Assembly (NCBI GenBank): GCA_026936325.1
Contig: JAPTHN010000043.1
Location: 300,137-364,136 of the forward strand
Direction of reading: 5' to 3'
Origin: Platynereis dumerilii
Lineage: Eukaryota > Annelida > Polychaeta > Phyllodocida > Nereididae
Length of the DNA: 64,000 nucleotides
A program made the position numbers and the translations under genes. The number at the start of each line of letters is the position of its first letter. Position 1 is the first letter of the stretch. Shown one piece after another: positions 11,131 to 21,570 of this stretch. Under the pieces are notes generated by a model. That model saw nothing but the letters and a program-made list of their open reading frames with translations. It was not told the origin of the DNA and did not search any database.

Positions 11131-11526
11131 AATATTTCAAAAAGTATAGAACATCAATCAATCAGACTATCAAAAGGCACAACTAGACCATATAGGCTAC
11201 ATGTGTAAAAAGTTTCATCTTTGTACATGTTACAGGGCTGAGTCCTAGCCCAGATATATGAAAAAAAAATTTTTTAATATTTTTCTCAATATTTCAAAAT
11301 GCGCAAAATATCCATTCATGAGACCATCAAAAGGCACAACTAGACCATACAGGCTACATGTGTACCAAGTTTCATCTGTGTGCATGCAATAGGGGCTGAG
11401 TCCTAGCCCGGAAACGAAAAAAACAATCTATCCGCCCAACCGCCTGGACGCCTGCCAAGCGGACGGACAACTTTTGACCTAAGTGATAACAATACCTTCT
11501 TCGAACTTCGTTCGCTGAAGGTAAAA
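11131..11526 (-). mobile_element. Helentron-like (HINE, pearl-type) element, 5' portion
   Basis: Read on the minus strand this starts TTTTACCTTCAGCGAACG, then GGTATTGTTATCACTTAGG, a GC-rich CGTCC-type block, and two ~160-bp core units (TAGGACTCAGCCC, TACATGTGTAG, TAGTTGTGCCTTTTGATGG). It is the same family as the three forward copies at 50.3-57.9 kb. The 3' terminus is absent because the composite element abuts it. Confidence 0.75.
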
Positions 11527-13214
11527 TGAGGTAAAGGTCAAATTTAAAGATCTGTATTGGCTTAATACATGCATGTTTGGGGGGGTTTACTATGACATGT
11601 TAGCAGCTAAAATCGATATTTCAAGGTCACCGCAAAACCTCTCTAATAATTTAAATAAAAAACAAAACATTTGCATATATATATGTGGCGCGCCATGTGA
11701 AAATGGACCTTACGGGTGGTGACGTCATGTAGCAGCAGGTGCCCGGGAATGTTGATGTCACCAACTCGGCAGAACAAGCTGTCACCAAAGTCGCGCACTA
11801 GACAGTTTCTTTCTTGCACACTCTCAGCAAAATAGCCCAGTACCCAAACGAAATGCATTTGTAGCAAGAATTTCCATTACTACTGATTAAATTACATGCC
11901 TTACCTAAAGTCACAATAGTGAAGTTTCAACTAATGCGAGCAGAACTTGGCTTTCCGACGGTTTTTATGCATACCCGGAATCAAAGATTGCAGTCCCATT
12001 CTAGACACACTTTAGACCACTTGTATTAGCTTATGATTGTAATCATGGAGTCTTCACAGTGAACACTCTTATAGTCTAAATTATATGATCATCAATATTT
12101 AAACATAATATCTGTTGGTAAATAAAGTAGAATTCAATTCAAGTAACTCCTGTGTGGAGGTCATTACAGTGCTGATCTGAAGAACAAGTGGCTCCACCTA
12201 TAATCAGCTGTTGACCAGTACTGATTATGAAAGCACTGTGACTTTCAAGTTGCAGTTCAAGCATTAGTTGGAAGTTTTGACAAAAGAAAAAGAAAACAAT
12301 GAATTCATAATAAAATCCGAAGATGAACATGTTATATGATAATTTCCCAAAAGTTAGTGCTCGACAAACAATATGAATAATAATGTGTATATATTGTATT
12401 TTTTGGGCCTATATTATAAACATTTTGCGATACATTAAGTGATGACATAAAATATATAATAGATATATTATATCAATTTGGGCAGTATGTTGCATAATAT
12501 CAAGTAGGCCACTGTCAATATATTTATAACGATTTCATTCTTGGATACGCTTGACTTGGTGGCTGTGCTAACATTTGTGTGGATTAACAAAATGATTGGC
12601 TGTGCAAATGGTTTTTTCACAGCTTTTCTTTCACGGGCAAATTTGACACTGGGTCAGTTATTTAATCTAAGAATAGGTTAAATGGTTGATTGTTCTTTTA
12701 AAAAAAAGAAACAAGTTTTAGAGAAATAATAAAGGAATTGCAAGTGTGTTGTTCGGTCACATACGGAGGAGAATCATCGTAAAAAATTTGGATGACACAA
12801 TCTGTGTAGTTCGGCAGATTGGCATGTGAATGGTCAGTTTTATTCATTTTCGCTTTTCTCTCATTAAAAAAAAAAAAGCATTTGTGTGCAACAAAATGAC
12901 ACTTGATATGAAATTCATGTTTAATTAGTTTCAATGTTAATGAGCTAGATAGTGGCTTATCAGTCTCTGGATGATCCGCCTGATTCCGATTTTTTTTTGC
13001 GTAAAATTTGCACTAGCTTTAGCCAATTTTCCTTTAAATTTTTCAGGTTGAAAAATGAGGTCAAGGTCAAATTTAAAGGTCTGCATGGGGTTTATACATG
13101 TATAGAACCAGTACATGCATCAGTACATGGACCATTACAAGGACCAGTACATGGTCGGCTGGCACATCCACTGCAATGGCTGAAAACACATTTTTCAGGG
13201 TCGGGCAATCTCAG
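11527..13214. other. Non-coding stretch with a duplicated GGTCAAATTTAAAG segment
   Basis: 11521-11575 and about 13053-13105 share AAAATGAGGT.AAGGTCAAATTTAAAG and a following TACATG segment, so pieces of one dispersed repeat occur on both sides. 12105-12143 resembles a LINE 3' end (AATAAAG then AATTCAATTCAAG). No gene is supported. Confidence 0.45.
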
Positions 13215-13935
13215 AGATAAAAGAAAATGTTTCAATTCCATAGTGTTTTTGAGCTTTCCGCTTGTGATATCAGAATCTCTTTAACTTTAAAAATATGACC
13301 AGAGATATGATCAATTGAGATGATGGCACAATTCAGAAATATGGACTTTCAGAAATTTGTGGAAAAATATAGTTTTTAACTTAAAATTGGTCTAGAATCA
13401 AAACGGTTCGATGAAATCATACATCACTGTCCAGGACTATGTAGAACATATAGATAGGTCTATGCAGGTTCATTGCAATAGGATGATTCCTTCCTTTTCG
13501 AAATATTGATATATATTTTGAAAATTTGAAAAAAAACATGAAATTTAGCGATCTTTAAACCATCAGAGGTACGACAAAGTGTTCAAAATGACAACTAGAG
13601 CAGTATATGGGCTTTCCAAATCTGTTTCTAGATTCTCTGTAACCTAATGAACACCGGAGTTATGGCATATTGAAATCATGATACAATTGAGAAATATGAA
13701 CTTGAGAAATACGTGAAAAAATTGTGTTTTTTTCGATTAAAATCGCTCTGGAACCAAAACGGTTCAATGAAAATGCAAATAATTTGGTAGGATTATGTAA
13801 ATGGAAGTTAAGAATATGTCCAGTTAGGTTCATTAAAGAAAAATGAATGCTTCCTTGTTAAAATATTGATACATTGTGAAAATTTCACAAAAATGATGAA
13901 ATTTTCACACATAAAATTGACCTATTTTCGTAAAA
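13215..13935 (+). repeat. Two-copy tandem repeat, ~350-bp period
   Basis: Two diverged direct copies run through CAATTGAGAAATATG, CTTGAGAAATACGTG, GGAACCAAAACGGTTC, AGGTTCATT and ATATTGATAYATTTTG. Landmarks are spaced about 350 bp apart (for example AACGGTTC at 13402 and 13758). No coding potential; origin unknown. A similar ~368-bp two-copy layout with different sequence occurs at 34379-34870. Confidence 0.7.
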
Positions 13936-14102
13936 AGACAAATTCTACAACAACAAACTAAGTATTGGGATATTTTTAATGGGCTATTTTTGTCTAGTAA
14001 TTAACCTTTGCCATCATAAAGATTACCATCTTTCTTTACGTAAAATATTACCTACTAATTATAGCTATTCAAAATATAGACAGAGATAAATTTCAAAACA
14101 CT

Positions 14103-14174
14103 GCTAAGCTGGATTCGAACCCAGGTCCTGCGATTCATAAGCCAATGCTCTAACCATTACACCACAAGAGCTGC
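14103..14174 (-). tRNA. tRNA-like sequence (pseudo-tRNA or SINE head)
   Basis: The minus strand has a good A box (TGGTGTAATGG) and a perfect B box (GGTTCGAATCC) at tRNA-like spacing. However the acceptor arm does not pair, the anticodon stem pairs poorly and the T stem is imperfect at the outer positions, so I do not think it makes a working tRNA. It could be a tRNA-derived SINE head or a decayed tRNA. It sits about 20 bp outside the end of the leftmost recognisable Polinton part. Confidence 0.5.
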
Positions 14175-14196
14175 CTTAGCTGCAGAGAGTTACAAG

Positions 14197-14904
14197 TCAA
14201 GCTCAATCAACACAGCAACAGCGGCATTTGTAAGATTTTGTCCTGCTGTAATAGTTTTGAAATTCAACCGATCACCTTGAGATAGTTCTAATGGTTGCTC
14301 AAATACCCTGTCAATTCACGATTATCCTTACGAACCCTATATGATGGATTTTGTTCTATAACATTAGCAGTTGGACTATCTGAAACAACACTATTACCTA
14401 ATATTGAAAAGCACATATACTCATTCTAAGAATTCTACCTGATGCCATCATTACACATCACATTTTTCTATGACTTACTACATTCCCAAATGACCACTCA
14501 TATGATTCAGGAACGAGCTCTTTTTAGGATTCAGCCCATACAGTTATTGTAGGTTTACATTTATCCACATAATATTTTGTTGCGACATCTTGTTTATTAA
14601 CAGGACCTAATACATTATTAATTTTATATCTGCCCATGTTTTAATTATTGGTCATGGGTTATGCTCCATTTCTTAACATACACTCATATTTCACAACGGC
14701 ACAACTCTTGTTGACATATTTAGCACTGACAGCATTATTTAAACCACTGAGTTCAGATGGGATGTTCATAATTCTATTATCATTCATATCTAAGTTTCCG
14801 ATCACATTATCTCCAGATTTATTTACTTTATTTTGTATACCACTTAAGTTATTTATATTTCCAATTATATTTGTAGGAGAGCATATAAATTTATCAACGA
14901 CCAT
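14197..14904 (-). pseudogene. Polinton fibre/adhesin-like part (fossil)
   Basis: The fragment at 14659-14904 contains the pattern VIGNLDMNDNRIMNIPS and then NNAVSAKYV, the repeat style of phage tail-fibre and Polinton fibre-like proteins (NLDMNxxRI...AVxKxYVD). A downstream stretch has SYEWSFGN and ASGRILRM, also typical. It lies beyond the protease and capsid parts in the same orientation. Confidence 0.5.
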
Positions 14905-14949
14905 TTATTTATATACAATTTCTTAATACAAACAATTAATTATATCTTG

Positions 14950-15330
14950 CAAATTTATTCCCCAAGACATTTCTTTCAGCACATATAAACATAAATGACC
15001 ACATATAACTTGATCTTATCTTTGAACTGGCTCAGTGTTGTAAAATATTGGAGACTTTAAGTATTTGATCAATTCATTTGGCGGAGGTAAACCAAAGCTA
15101 TCAAAGTAATACTTTTCATTAACATCTTTATACCAAGCTATCCAGTATGGTCCACTACCTGATGCATCATCTAAGTTTAATATTACACATTATTTTCTTC
15201 TCAGCTTCTTAGGTAAATTATCCCTAAGAAATACTCCTCGAAAATTAGGTATTTTAAGTGTTTTTACAGCATTATTTAATTCAAAATTATTTAATGGTTT
15301 GATCAAATCTACATTCATTTACATCAAAGA
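14950..15330 (-). pseudogene. Polinton maturation protease part, adenain-like (fossil)
   Basis: Residue strings NFRGVFLRDNLPK, WYKDVNEKYYFDSFGLPPP and CGHLCLYVLKEM match the cysteine protease that adenoviruses and Polintons use to mature capsids. It is positioned between the capsid and fibre-like parts. Confidence 0.65.
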
Positions 15331-16483
15331 AAGAAATTTTAATATGTAAAACTCATCTCATTTCCATTTGATTGAAAATTAATCATCTTGTCAGAAATAA
15401 GAACAGCGAATGCTTTAGTATTTGCTGGAACATTACTATTGAACTGCATGTTGATTTGAATATCAGTAATACGAGGGGTTTTCCATAAGTTCTGTCCAAC
15501 TATTCATAACTTTTGCTAGATTTGATGTAGAAAAATGATATTTGGGTCAGATAATATTCACGTAATTTGCAAATAACTCCCAAAAAGTCAGATCATAAAA
15601 TTAAAAATAAATGCTTATTCTGTTGCCATGGAAACCAGAAGTCATGAATTGCGGCCCAGACTTTGTAGTGCTCACTTAAAATGAAATGAGCACTTGCTTG
15701 CATTATCTGTGTCTTGACATATTGAATTGAAGTATGTTCATAATTTTTTTCATGAAATATAATCAGTAAATTATAAAATCATTACTAATAGTGGTAGATG
15801 AGCACTTTTTTGGATACGGATGACATCATATATACCTGTTACATTTTTTTCATTTTAATTGGATAAAAACTGGCAGAGAGAGTAAGAACATCTTATCATA
15901 CATACAAGGAGGACAGTCTGAGTGACAGAAGCAAATAAAGATTGTACAAACTTTAGCTGAATGAAGAGAAGACACATCGGAAAACCTAAGAAAAGAAGAC
16001 TGGAAAATGCCAAAACTGACCTTAACATGAAGACTGAGGTATGATACTTAGAGATGGATAGAAAGTCTGAGAAAACGTGTTTACAAGGTCCTAGTCATTA
16101 TTTTTGGAATTTGTGAAATTACTATGAATGTTTTGAAAAAATTCTGTTCTATATCTCTAGTAATATCTACATATTTTATGCAATATGTCAAGTATCTGTC
16201 TGTTAACAAGCTCTCAGTCGCATCTCGTGACTTTTGGTTTCTATAGCAACAAATCAACAATTTATTTTTACCTCTATGATCTGATTTTTTGGGGATCATT
16301 TGCAAATTATCTCAATTTTATTTATTTATTTATTCGTTTCAACTCCCATAAATGGGAAAATATAGAAAGATACAATGTACAGATCGAAATATATAAAAAT
16401 GTAAAATATCAATATAAAATTTCAGCGTAAAATATAAACAAGTTAAAAGCATTTAAAAACAAGAACATGTGGGGAAAGTCTGA

Positions 16484-16684
16484 CTAGAAGGCTTTAAGCA
16501 ATAAAGTGGCCAATAAATGTTCATTGGATTTAGGCCGTATATAGTTATCATGAAATAGCATGTATTTTAAAGAGTCTATAATACCATCACTGTCATATGT
16601 TACATGCTTTTGGGGTCTTGAGAAGGCAATTTTCATTGGAGAAACACCCATCGCTACTATTCTGTCAACAAGAGTACCTTTAAT
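16484..16684 (-). pseudogene. C-terminal end of LINE ORF2, separated by transposon insertion
   Basis: On the minus strand, after the inserted element ends at 16685, the frame continues with KGTLVDRIVAMGVSPMK, YDSDGIIDSLKYMLFHDN and LLATLLLKAF before a stop at 16484. It is the last ~65 residues of ORF2. On the other side of the insertion, upstream ORF2 codons stop at 18703, after ETGETI. The ATT codon at the junction is duplicated as the target site. Confidence 0.75.
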
Positions 16685-18702
16685 GAAGTTTTTCAGGATA
16701 AGGGAACTAAGGTGGTTACTAAGACATGAAACACCCACTTATGAGCTACTTAGGTACTAACACTAGTAGCCATGGCCCTTAAATGGGTCCTTACAGCACA
16801 TTTGGCTACTTATGACAACTGTAAGGCACCTAAGAATCCACTAAAAGCCAAACATAGGTACTTATGGGTACTTATGTTTAGTTCCATCCACTTGCAGAGC
16901 ATGAAGTCTACTAAGAAAGTCCCCTTAGAAGGATTACAGAAGTGAGAATGCCTAAGGTGAAAATCCTTTGTTTGACAAACTTTGCAGATTTCATTTCACA
17001 TTGGTTCATCATGCCCACACTGAGGAAAACACACCAGTTAACTGACTTGCATTGTTTTACCAACACATTCATAATCTTGATAAAACTGACAAATCAAGAA
17101 GCGCAGCAGCAAACCCACGACTGCACAGTTCTGTTGCTGAAACAATGTGATGGAGCATGTGCCATTATTTTTTCTGTAAGAAAATACCTTGATATAGGCC
17201 TACATGCCAAAGTTTCAGATATGTACAATCAAACTTTTTATTGGAAGGATGTTGGATGAGGGGATGCGGACTAGACTAAAACCGATTTTACTTGATTTTC
17301 AGTGCCTCTAAATCAATAATTTTGGTTTGAATTGAATAAAATTATCAATGAGATAAATAATCTTCCAAAACCTCCAACAATTAAATTGTACATGTAAATG
17401 CTGCATGCATTCCAGAATTTACTCAAATTCTCACTAGGGGAGAATAGGGCAAGTTGTAACTTTTATAAACCATCGTTAATTTGAAACTAAATCAGGCAGA
17501 TGATTCCCTAATTTGATACATGAAGCTAGTGTTGGAGGTTCGAGACCTGCCTCCTTTGATGGTGATATTTTGATGGTGTGGGCCTTGGCTCAGTCTCAGT
17601 TGCACCAGACAAAAATGTCATTTTTAATTGTGAAAATTATGTACTAAAAATTCATAGATAACACTTGAAATGCAATTGGCCAGTGCTGAATTAGCAACAT
17701 GAATGTATCCTGCCCCATGTAACTTATGATTTAACATGTTTAACTGATTTGTTGTCAGAATTGTGAGTAACACTTACGCTGTAATTTGAGTGACATTGTC
17801 CCCAAACCAATTTTGGAGTGACTGGTGGCATGATATGATACATTTAGACTACCAATAAATTGTGTCAATATAAGATACTATAACAAACCAGTTATGTGCT
17901 GCAAGTATAATAGGAATGATTAAAATATGAGAAAAAAAGGTAAAACACAATGTAAGTTTTAAAAAAAAAGGATCAACCAACCTGACTAATCCAGTGATAA
18001 ACCTTACAGCAACACAGGGTTCAGATGTGCAACCTAGAACTCTTTGTGAAGGTCCAAAATTATCTCCCAAATTGTTGTGTCCCATTGTTTTAATTGCTTT
18101 ACAAAGTAAGTTTTTTTAATAGAAAATCACCCCAAGGCAAAAACGACACAACTTACCCTAATTCTCCCCTACTTTTTTTTTTAGTAAAAATTTGAATAAT
18201 ACACAACTGCACATGTATGTACCAGGCCCCACTGACAAATGTTAGAAATATTCATTCCACAATATTTATGTTAATGTACTTGTTTGAAGAAGGAGGATAC
18301 ATACCTACACCAAATTCATGGTGTTAACAGAAGGCCTCGATTTAACAATGCATATTTTATGGTCTTATACGGATCAATTAATTTTGATTTTATACGTAAT
18401 TTAATAGCGTTGCTGAAGGTTTAAATGCTCATATTTGCTGTAATGCATGTAAACCTTGTCATATTGCATTGTGGGTTTGCTCAAGCACAGTCTATGCTTG
18501 CACACAATCTGGTCTTTGTTTATTTCACACATTAGGATATTGATATTTAATCTCAATATTATGACAAACACAGAAACTTTGCGATGAAATTGTATAAAAA
18601 CTGAGAAAAACAGTTCTGTAATCCCTCTAAGGAACCTCCACCAAGCATAAGGGGCCTTAGTGTCTTAGTAGCCAGCTAAGTTCCCTTATCCTGAAAAACT
18701 TC
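16685..18702. mobile_element. DNA transposon, 2.0 kb, inserted in LINE ORF2
   Basis: Inverted termini begin GAAGTTTTTCAGGATAAG and continue through GGGAACT.AG.TGG.TACTAAGACA for about 45 bp. AAT at 16682-16684 and 18703-18705 is a 3-bp target duplication, the length made by PIF/Harbinger-type transposases. An extra ~170-bp block on the left carries repeated CTACTTAGGTAC / GGTACTTATG words. No transposase is recognisable; small frames at 16942-17259 (+) and 17849-18085 (-) have no family I know. The right terminus supplies the last eight codons and stop of the upstream ORF2 piece. Confidence 0.8.
17437..18169. mobile_element. GGGGAGA-ended MITE, copy 1
   Basis: Starts GGGGAGAATAGGGCAAG and ends with its inverse (ACTTACCCTAATTCTCCCC), with TA directly outside both ends (17435-17436 and 18170-18171). 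It lies inside the 16685-18702 element. The same ends with TA flanks occur at 48443-49317. The minus-strand frame at 17849-18085 inside it is not recognisably coding. Confidence 0.75.
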
Positions 18703-21570
18703 AATAGTTTCTCCAGTTTCCACAAACTTTGCTAAGAGTCTGGTTTGGAGGTCCCGTGCTGGAGAGTCATATTTAAATATGCGATGGAACAGGTTTTTAG
18801 AATTATCATTAATAATATCATCAATGTTCCGCACATGAAGGGCTTTCAATAGATTACTATGATGGGATCTTGATGGTATACCCATCACACGCTTAAGTAT
18901 GGAACCTTGAGCTGATTTGAGCTGACGTATATGCCCCTTAGAAATAGTAACACAGTCCATCCCGTAAGTCATTATGGGTGCCCCGATGGAGTTCCACATG
19001 TGGGTTTTTGCACCTGAGGCTAATCCAGGGTAGGACATTCCAACACTTGCAAGGCCATAAATGCGCCGCCGACTTGAATTAATCCTTGCTCCCACGTGAC
19101 TACCAAAGGACATTGATTCATCAAAGGTCACTCCGAGGATGTCAGTTTGATCCACCGTATCAAGTAGACCATCGCCGATACTCCATGTTGGTGTTTCTGA
19201 CAGATGGTTTGGGCCCATAACCATGCACTTAGACTTCTTTATTCCAAATCGGAAGCGATACCTGTTTGCATAAGATACACAGGTGTCTATGAGTCTTTGC
19301 AGGCCTGGTGCCGTGGAGCAGAACAACGTAATATCATCTGCATATGTACAGCAGTTCAAGAGAAGGTCAGACACTCTAATTCCATCTGCTTGGTTTTGGA
19401 TTCTCTGTAATAATTCATCCACGAATATATTAAACAGTGTCGGTGAAAGCACACTGCCTTGACGCATACCTCTCGTTATGGCAAACTCACTACTGTTGGT
19501 ACCATTCCAGCAGACGACTGCCTGGGACATCTTGTACCATCTGTATACAAAGAGCCAGGTGTGAAGTGGGAGGATAGGCATCAGCTTATACAACAACCCA
19601 TCGTGCCAGATGCTGTCGAAGCATTTCTCGGCGTCGAGGCTACAGAGAAACATGGGCGAGCGTCTGGCTTTGTAGTATGCTGCACAGTCATTTATAGTAG
19701 AGTTGACGAACGAAGTCCCACGGCCCTCTCGGAATCCAAATTGACAGTTGCTTATCTCCGGAGAAGGCAATACAATTAGTTCCACAATTTTGGAATGGAC
19801 GGAGCTAAGAGTTATAGGCCTGTAGTTGCTGGGCTCATTGGGGTCACTTGATGGTTTCTTAAGTATGGGTATGATGAGTCCAGAGGTGAACACACTAGGG
19901 ACAATTGAGTGTGACAGGACCACTGAGTATAACTGCGCCAGAACTGATGCCAGGATATGTGACATTCCATAAACCAAATGTTCAACCGTAATCCCATCAC
20001 ATCCAGGCGATGTGCTTTGCTTTAGAGATTTTACTAATCTCGTGACTAGGATAGGCTCTACCACTACATCACAGGTTTTGCTCTCATTGTTGGTGAAATA
20101 TTTATGAACGGAGTTCTTGATGTCAGTTTGGTCAGCAGTAAGTTCACCATCATCTGTCATAACTTTGCCATAAAACTCAGCTAAGTCCTCGGCCGATAAT
20201 GTGGAACAGACCTTCCCTTGCTGGTGGCGCTTGAGCTTATTCCAGAAAGCTTTCATTTGTCTCTTGTCATAGAGATTGTTGATGATATGCAAGTCTCTCG
20301 ATATTAAACTTTGAACGTTGCGTCGTGTCAGTCGCCTGAACTGCTTTTTCAGGTCCTTCCATATTTCAAACAGGATGCCACTTCTGGGCCTGTCAGCTGA
20401 TACCCATATTGACCACCAATATCGTTTTTTGTCTCTGAGTTTACTCAACTCTGGGCACCAGTATGGTTTTGGCTTTAGAGGCCTTTTAGGGGTGCACCCG
20501 GCTTCAGCGGCAGACTCATGTATGATGTCATTGATGGCGGTCAATCTATCATCCACCCACTGGCTGACATTGTTCTCAGGGGTTTCATTGTTGTGGAAAG
20601 CATCAGAAAGTTTCTTGGATAAGATGGTACAATATTTATCCCGCGCATCAGAGGACTTCCAGTTTGGAGGTATGAAGCGAATGTTGCTTGCTGATGTACA
20701 CTTTGAAGTATGATGTTCTGCAGTTGGAATTGCAGTTGAGACCTGGATCGGGAGGTGGTCACTCACATTACCAGCCTCTTCAGGTACAATTACACAGCTC
20801 TTGATATTGTGAAAGTCTCTCTCGAAGGTTAAGACATGATCAATCCATGTATAATGTTTATTTGAGTGCCGGAAATATGTGTAGTCGACAGTTTGTTGAA
20901 AGCACAGATCAGCAGCAAGCAGGTCATTGGCACAAATAAAGTCGTAAAGTAGACAACTATGTTTATTAAATCCTTTGACATTGTACCACTTTCTGTGTAG
21001 TTTTGCTGAAGTTGGAAGCTGAGCATTGAAGTCACCAATGAACATTATTTGTGAGTTTGCTCCGTATTTGTCTATGACAGTTTGAAGTATGTCAATTGTC
21101 TCCACATATTCCGTCAGCTGGGCTACACTTCCGTCATGAAATGGCATGTAGATGCAAACAATTATCTGACAGAGCTTGTTCGAAGCATCGTACAGCCCAA
21201 CAGCAATGACACGCTCGCTAGGAATTTCTATTTCTCTAGCAATGTACATGTCGTGTTTCTTTACAATGATGCATAGACCTCCGTATGGTCTGCCACTGTA
21301 AGAGGGGTCAACATGCTCCATGCCTGACTTAGAGAAAACTAGGCAGTTTTTGCCCAATGAGTCAGAGTGCCAACGTATGGTTTCATGTACAGAATACAGT
21401 TCATAAGGTCTAAGCCACGTTTCAGTTAGGCACACCACATCATTTTTGTCCAATCTCTCCATCACGTAGTCACAACTCTGCTTAAATCCATGACAATTGT
21501 AATGTTCACAGACCAGGGCCAGAAAACCAGGGTCAGAGGATTTAATAATAGGTATTGTATCTTCCCTCAT
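18676..21570 (-). CDS. LINE ORF2: AP-endonuclease and reverse transcriptase (C-terminus displaced)
   Basis: ORF2 nicks target DNA and reverse-transcribes its own mRNA at the nick. Counting from the most upstream ATG (21864), an APE-type endonuclease spans about residues 115-400: LTETWL near 147, IGDFNAQ near 275, WIDHVLT and VSDHLPI near 369. The reverse transcriptase spans about 650-950, with NYRPITLSSVHSK near 683, LDAEKCFDSIWH, RGMRQGSVLSPTLFN and the catalytic TYADDITLF near 841. I chose the ATG at 21570 (MREDTIPII) because the open frame upstream of it merely shadows the Arg/Gly-rich tail of ORF1; it overlaps ORF1 by 29 nt. The last eight codons and stop come from the inserted transposon; the natural C-terminus lies at 16484-16684. 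The clade within the Jockey/CR1/I group is not resolved. Confidence 0.85.
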   Translation of the reverse strand: MREDTIPIIKSSDPGFLALVCEHYNCHGFKQSCDYVMERLDKNDVVCLTETWLRPYELYSVHETIRWHSDSLGKNCLVFSKSGMEHVDPSYSGRPYGGLCIIVKKHDMYIAREIEIPSERVIAVGLYDASNKLCQIIVCIYMPFHDGSVAQLTEYVETIDILQTVIDKYGANSQIMFIGDFNAQLPTSAKLHRKWYNVKGFNKHSCLLYDFICANDLLAADLCFQQTVDYTYFRHSNKHYTWIDHVLTFERDFHNIKSCVIVPEEAGNVSDHLPIQVSTAIPTAEHHTSKCTSASNIRFIPPNWKSSDARDKYCTILSKKLSDAFHNNETPENNVSQWVDDRLTAINDIIHESAAEAGCTPKRPLKPKPYWCPELSKLRDKKRYWWSIWVSADRPRSGILFEIWKDLKKQFRRLTRRNVQSLISRDLHIINNLYDKRQMKAFWNKLKRHQQGKVCSTLSAEDLAEFYGKVMTDDGELTADQTDIKNSVHKYFTNNESKTCDVVVEPILVTRLVKSLKQSTSPGCDGITVEHLVYGMSHILASVLAQLYSVVLSHSIVPSVFTSGLIIPILKKPSSDPNEPSNYRPITLSSVHSKIVELIVLPSPEISNCQFGFREGRGTSFVNSTINDCAAYYKARRSPMFLCSLDAEKCFDSIWHDGLLYKLMPILPLHTWLFVYRWYKMSQAVVCWNGTNSSEFAITRGMRQGSVLSPTLFNIFVDELLQRIQNQADGIRVSDLLLNCCTYADDITLFCSTAPGLQRLIDTCVSYANRYRFRFGIKKSKCMVMGPNHLSETPTWSIGDGLLDTVDQTDILGVTFDESMSFGSHVGARINSSRRRIYGLASVGMSYPGLASGAKTHMWNSIGAPIMTYGMDCVTISKGHIRQLKSAQGSILKRVMGIPSRSHHSNLLKALHVRNIDDIINDNSKNLFHRIFKYDSPARDLQTRLLAKFVETGETIEVFQDKGT

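Noticed and set aside
14103-14174. Functional tRNA gene
   Set aside because: A and B boxes are good, but the acceptor and anticodon arms do not pair, so I call it tRNA-like only.
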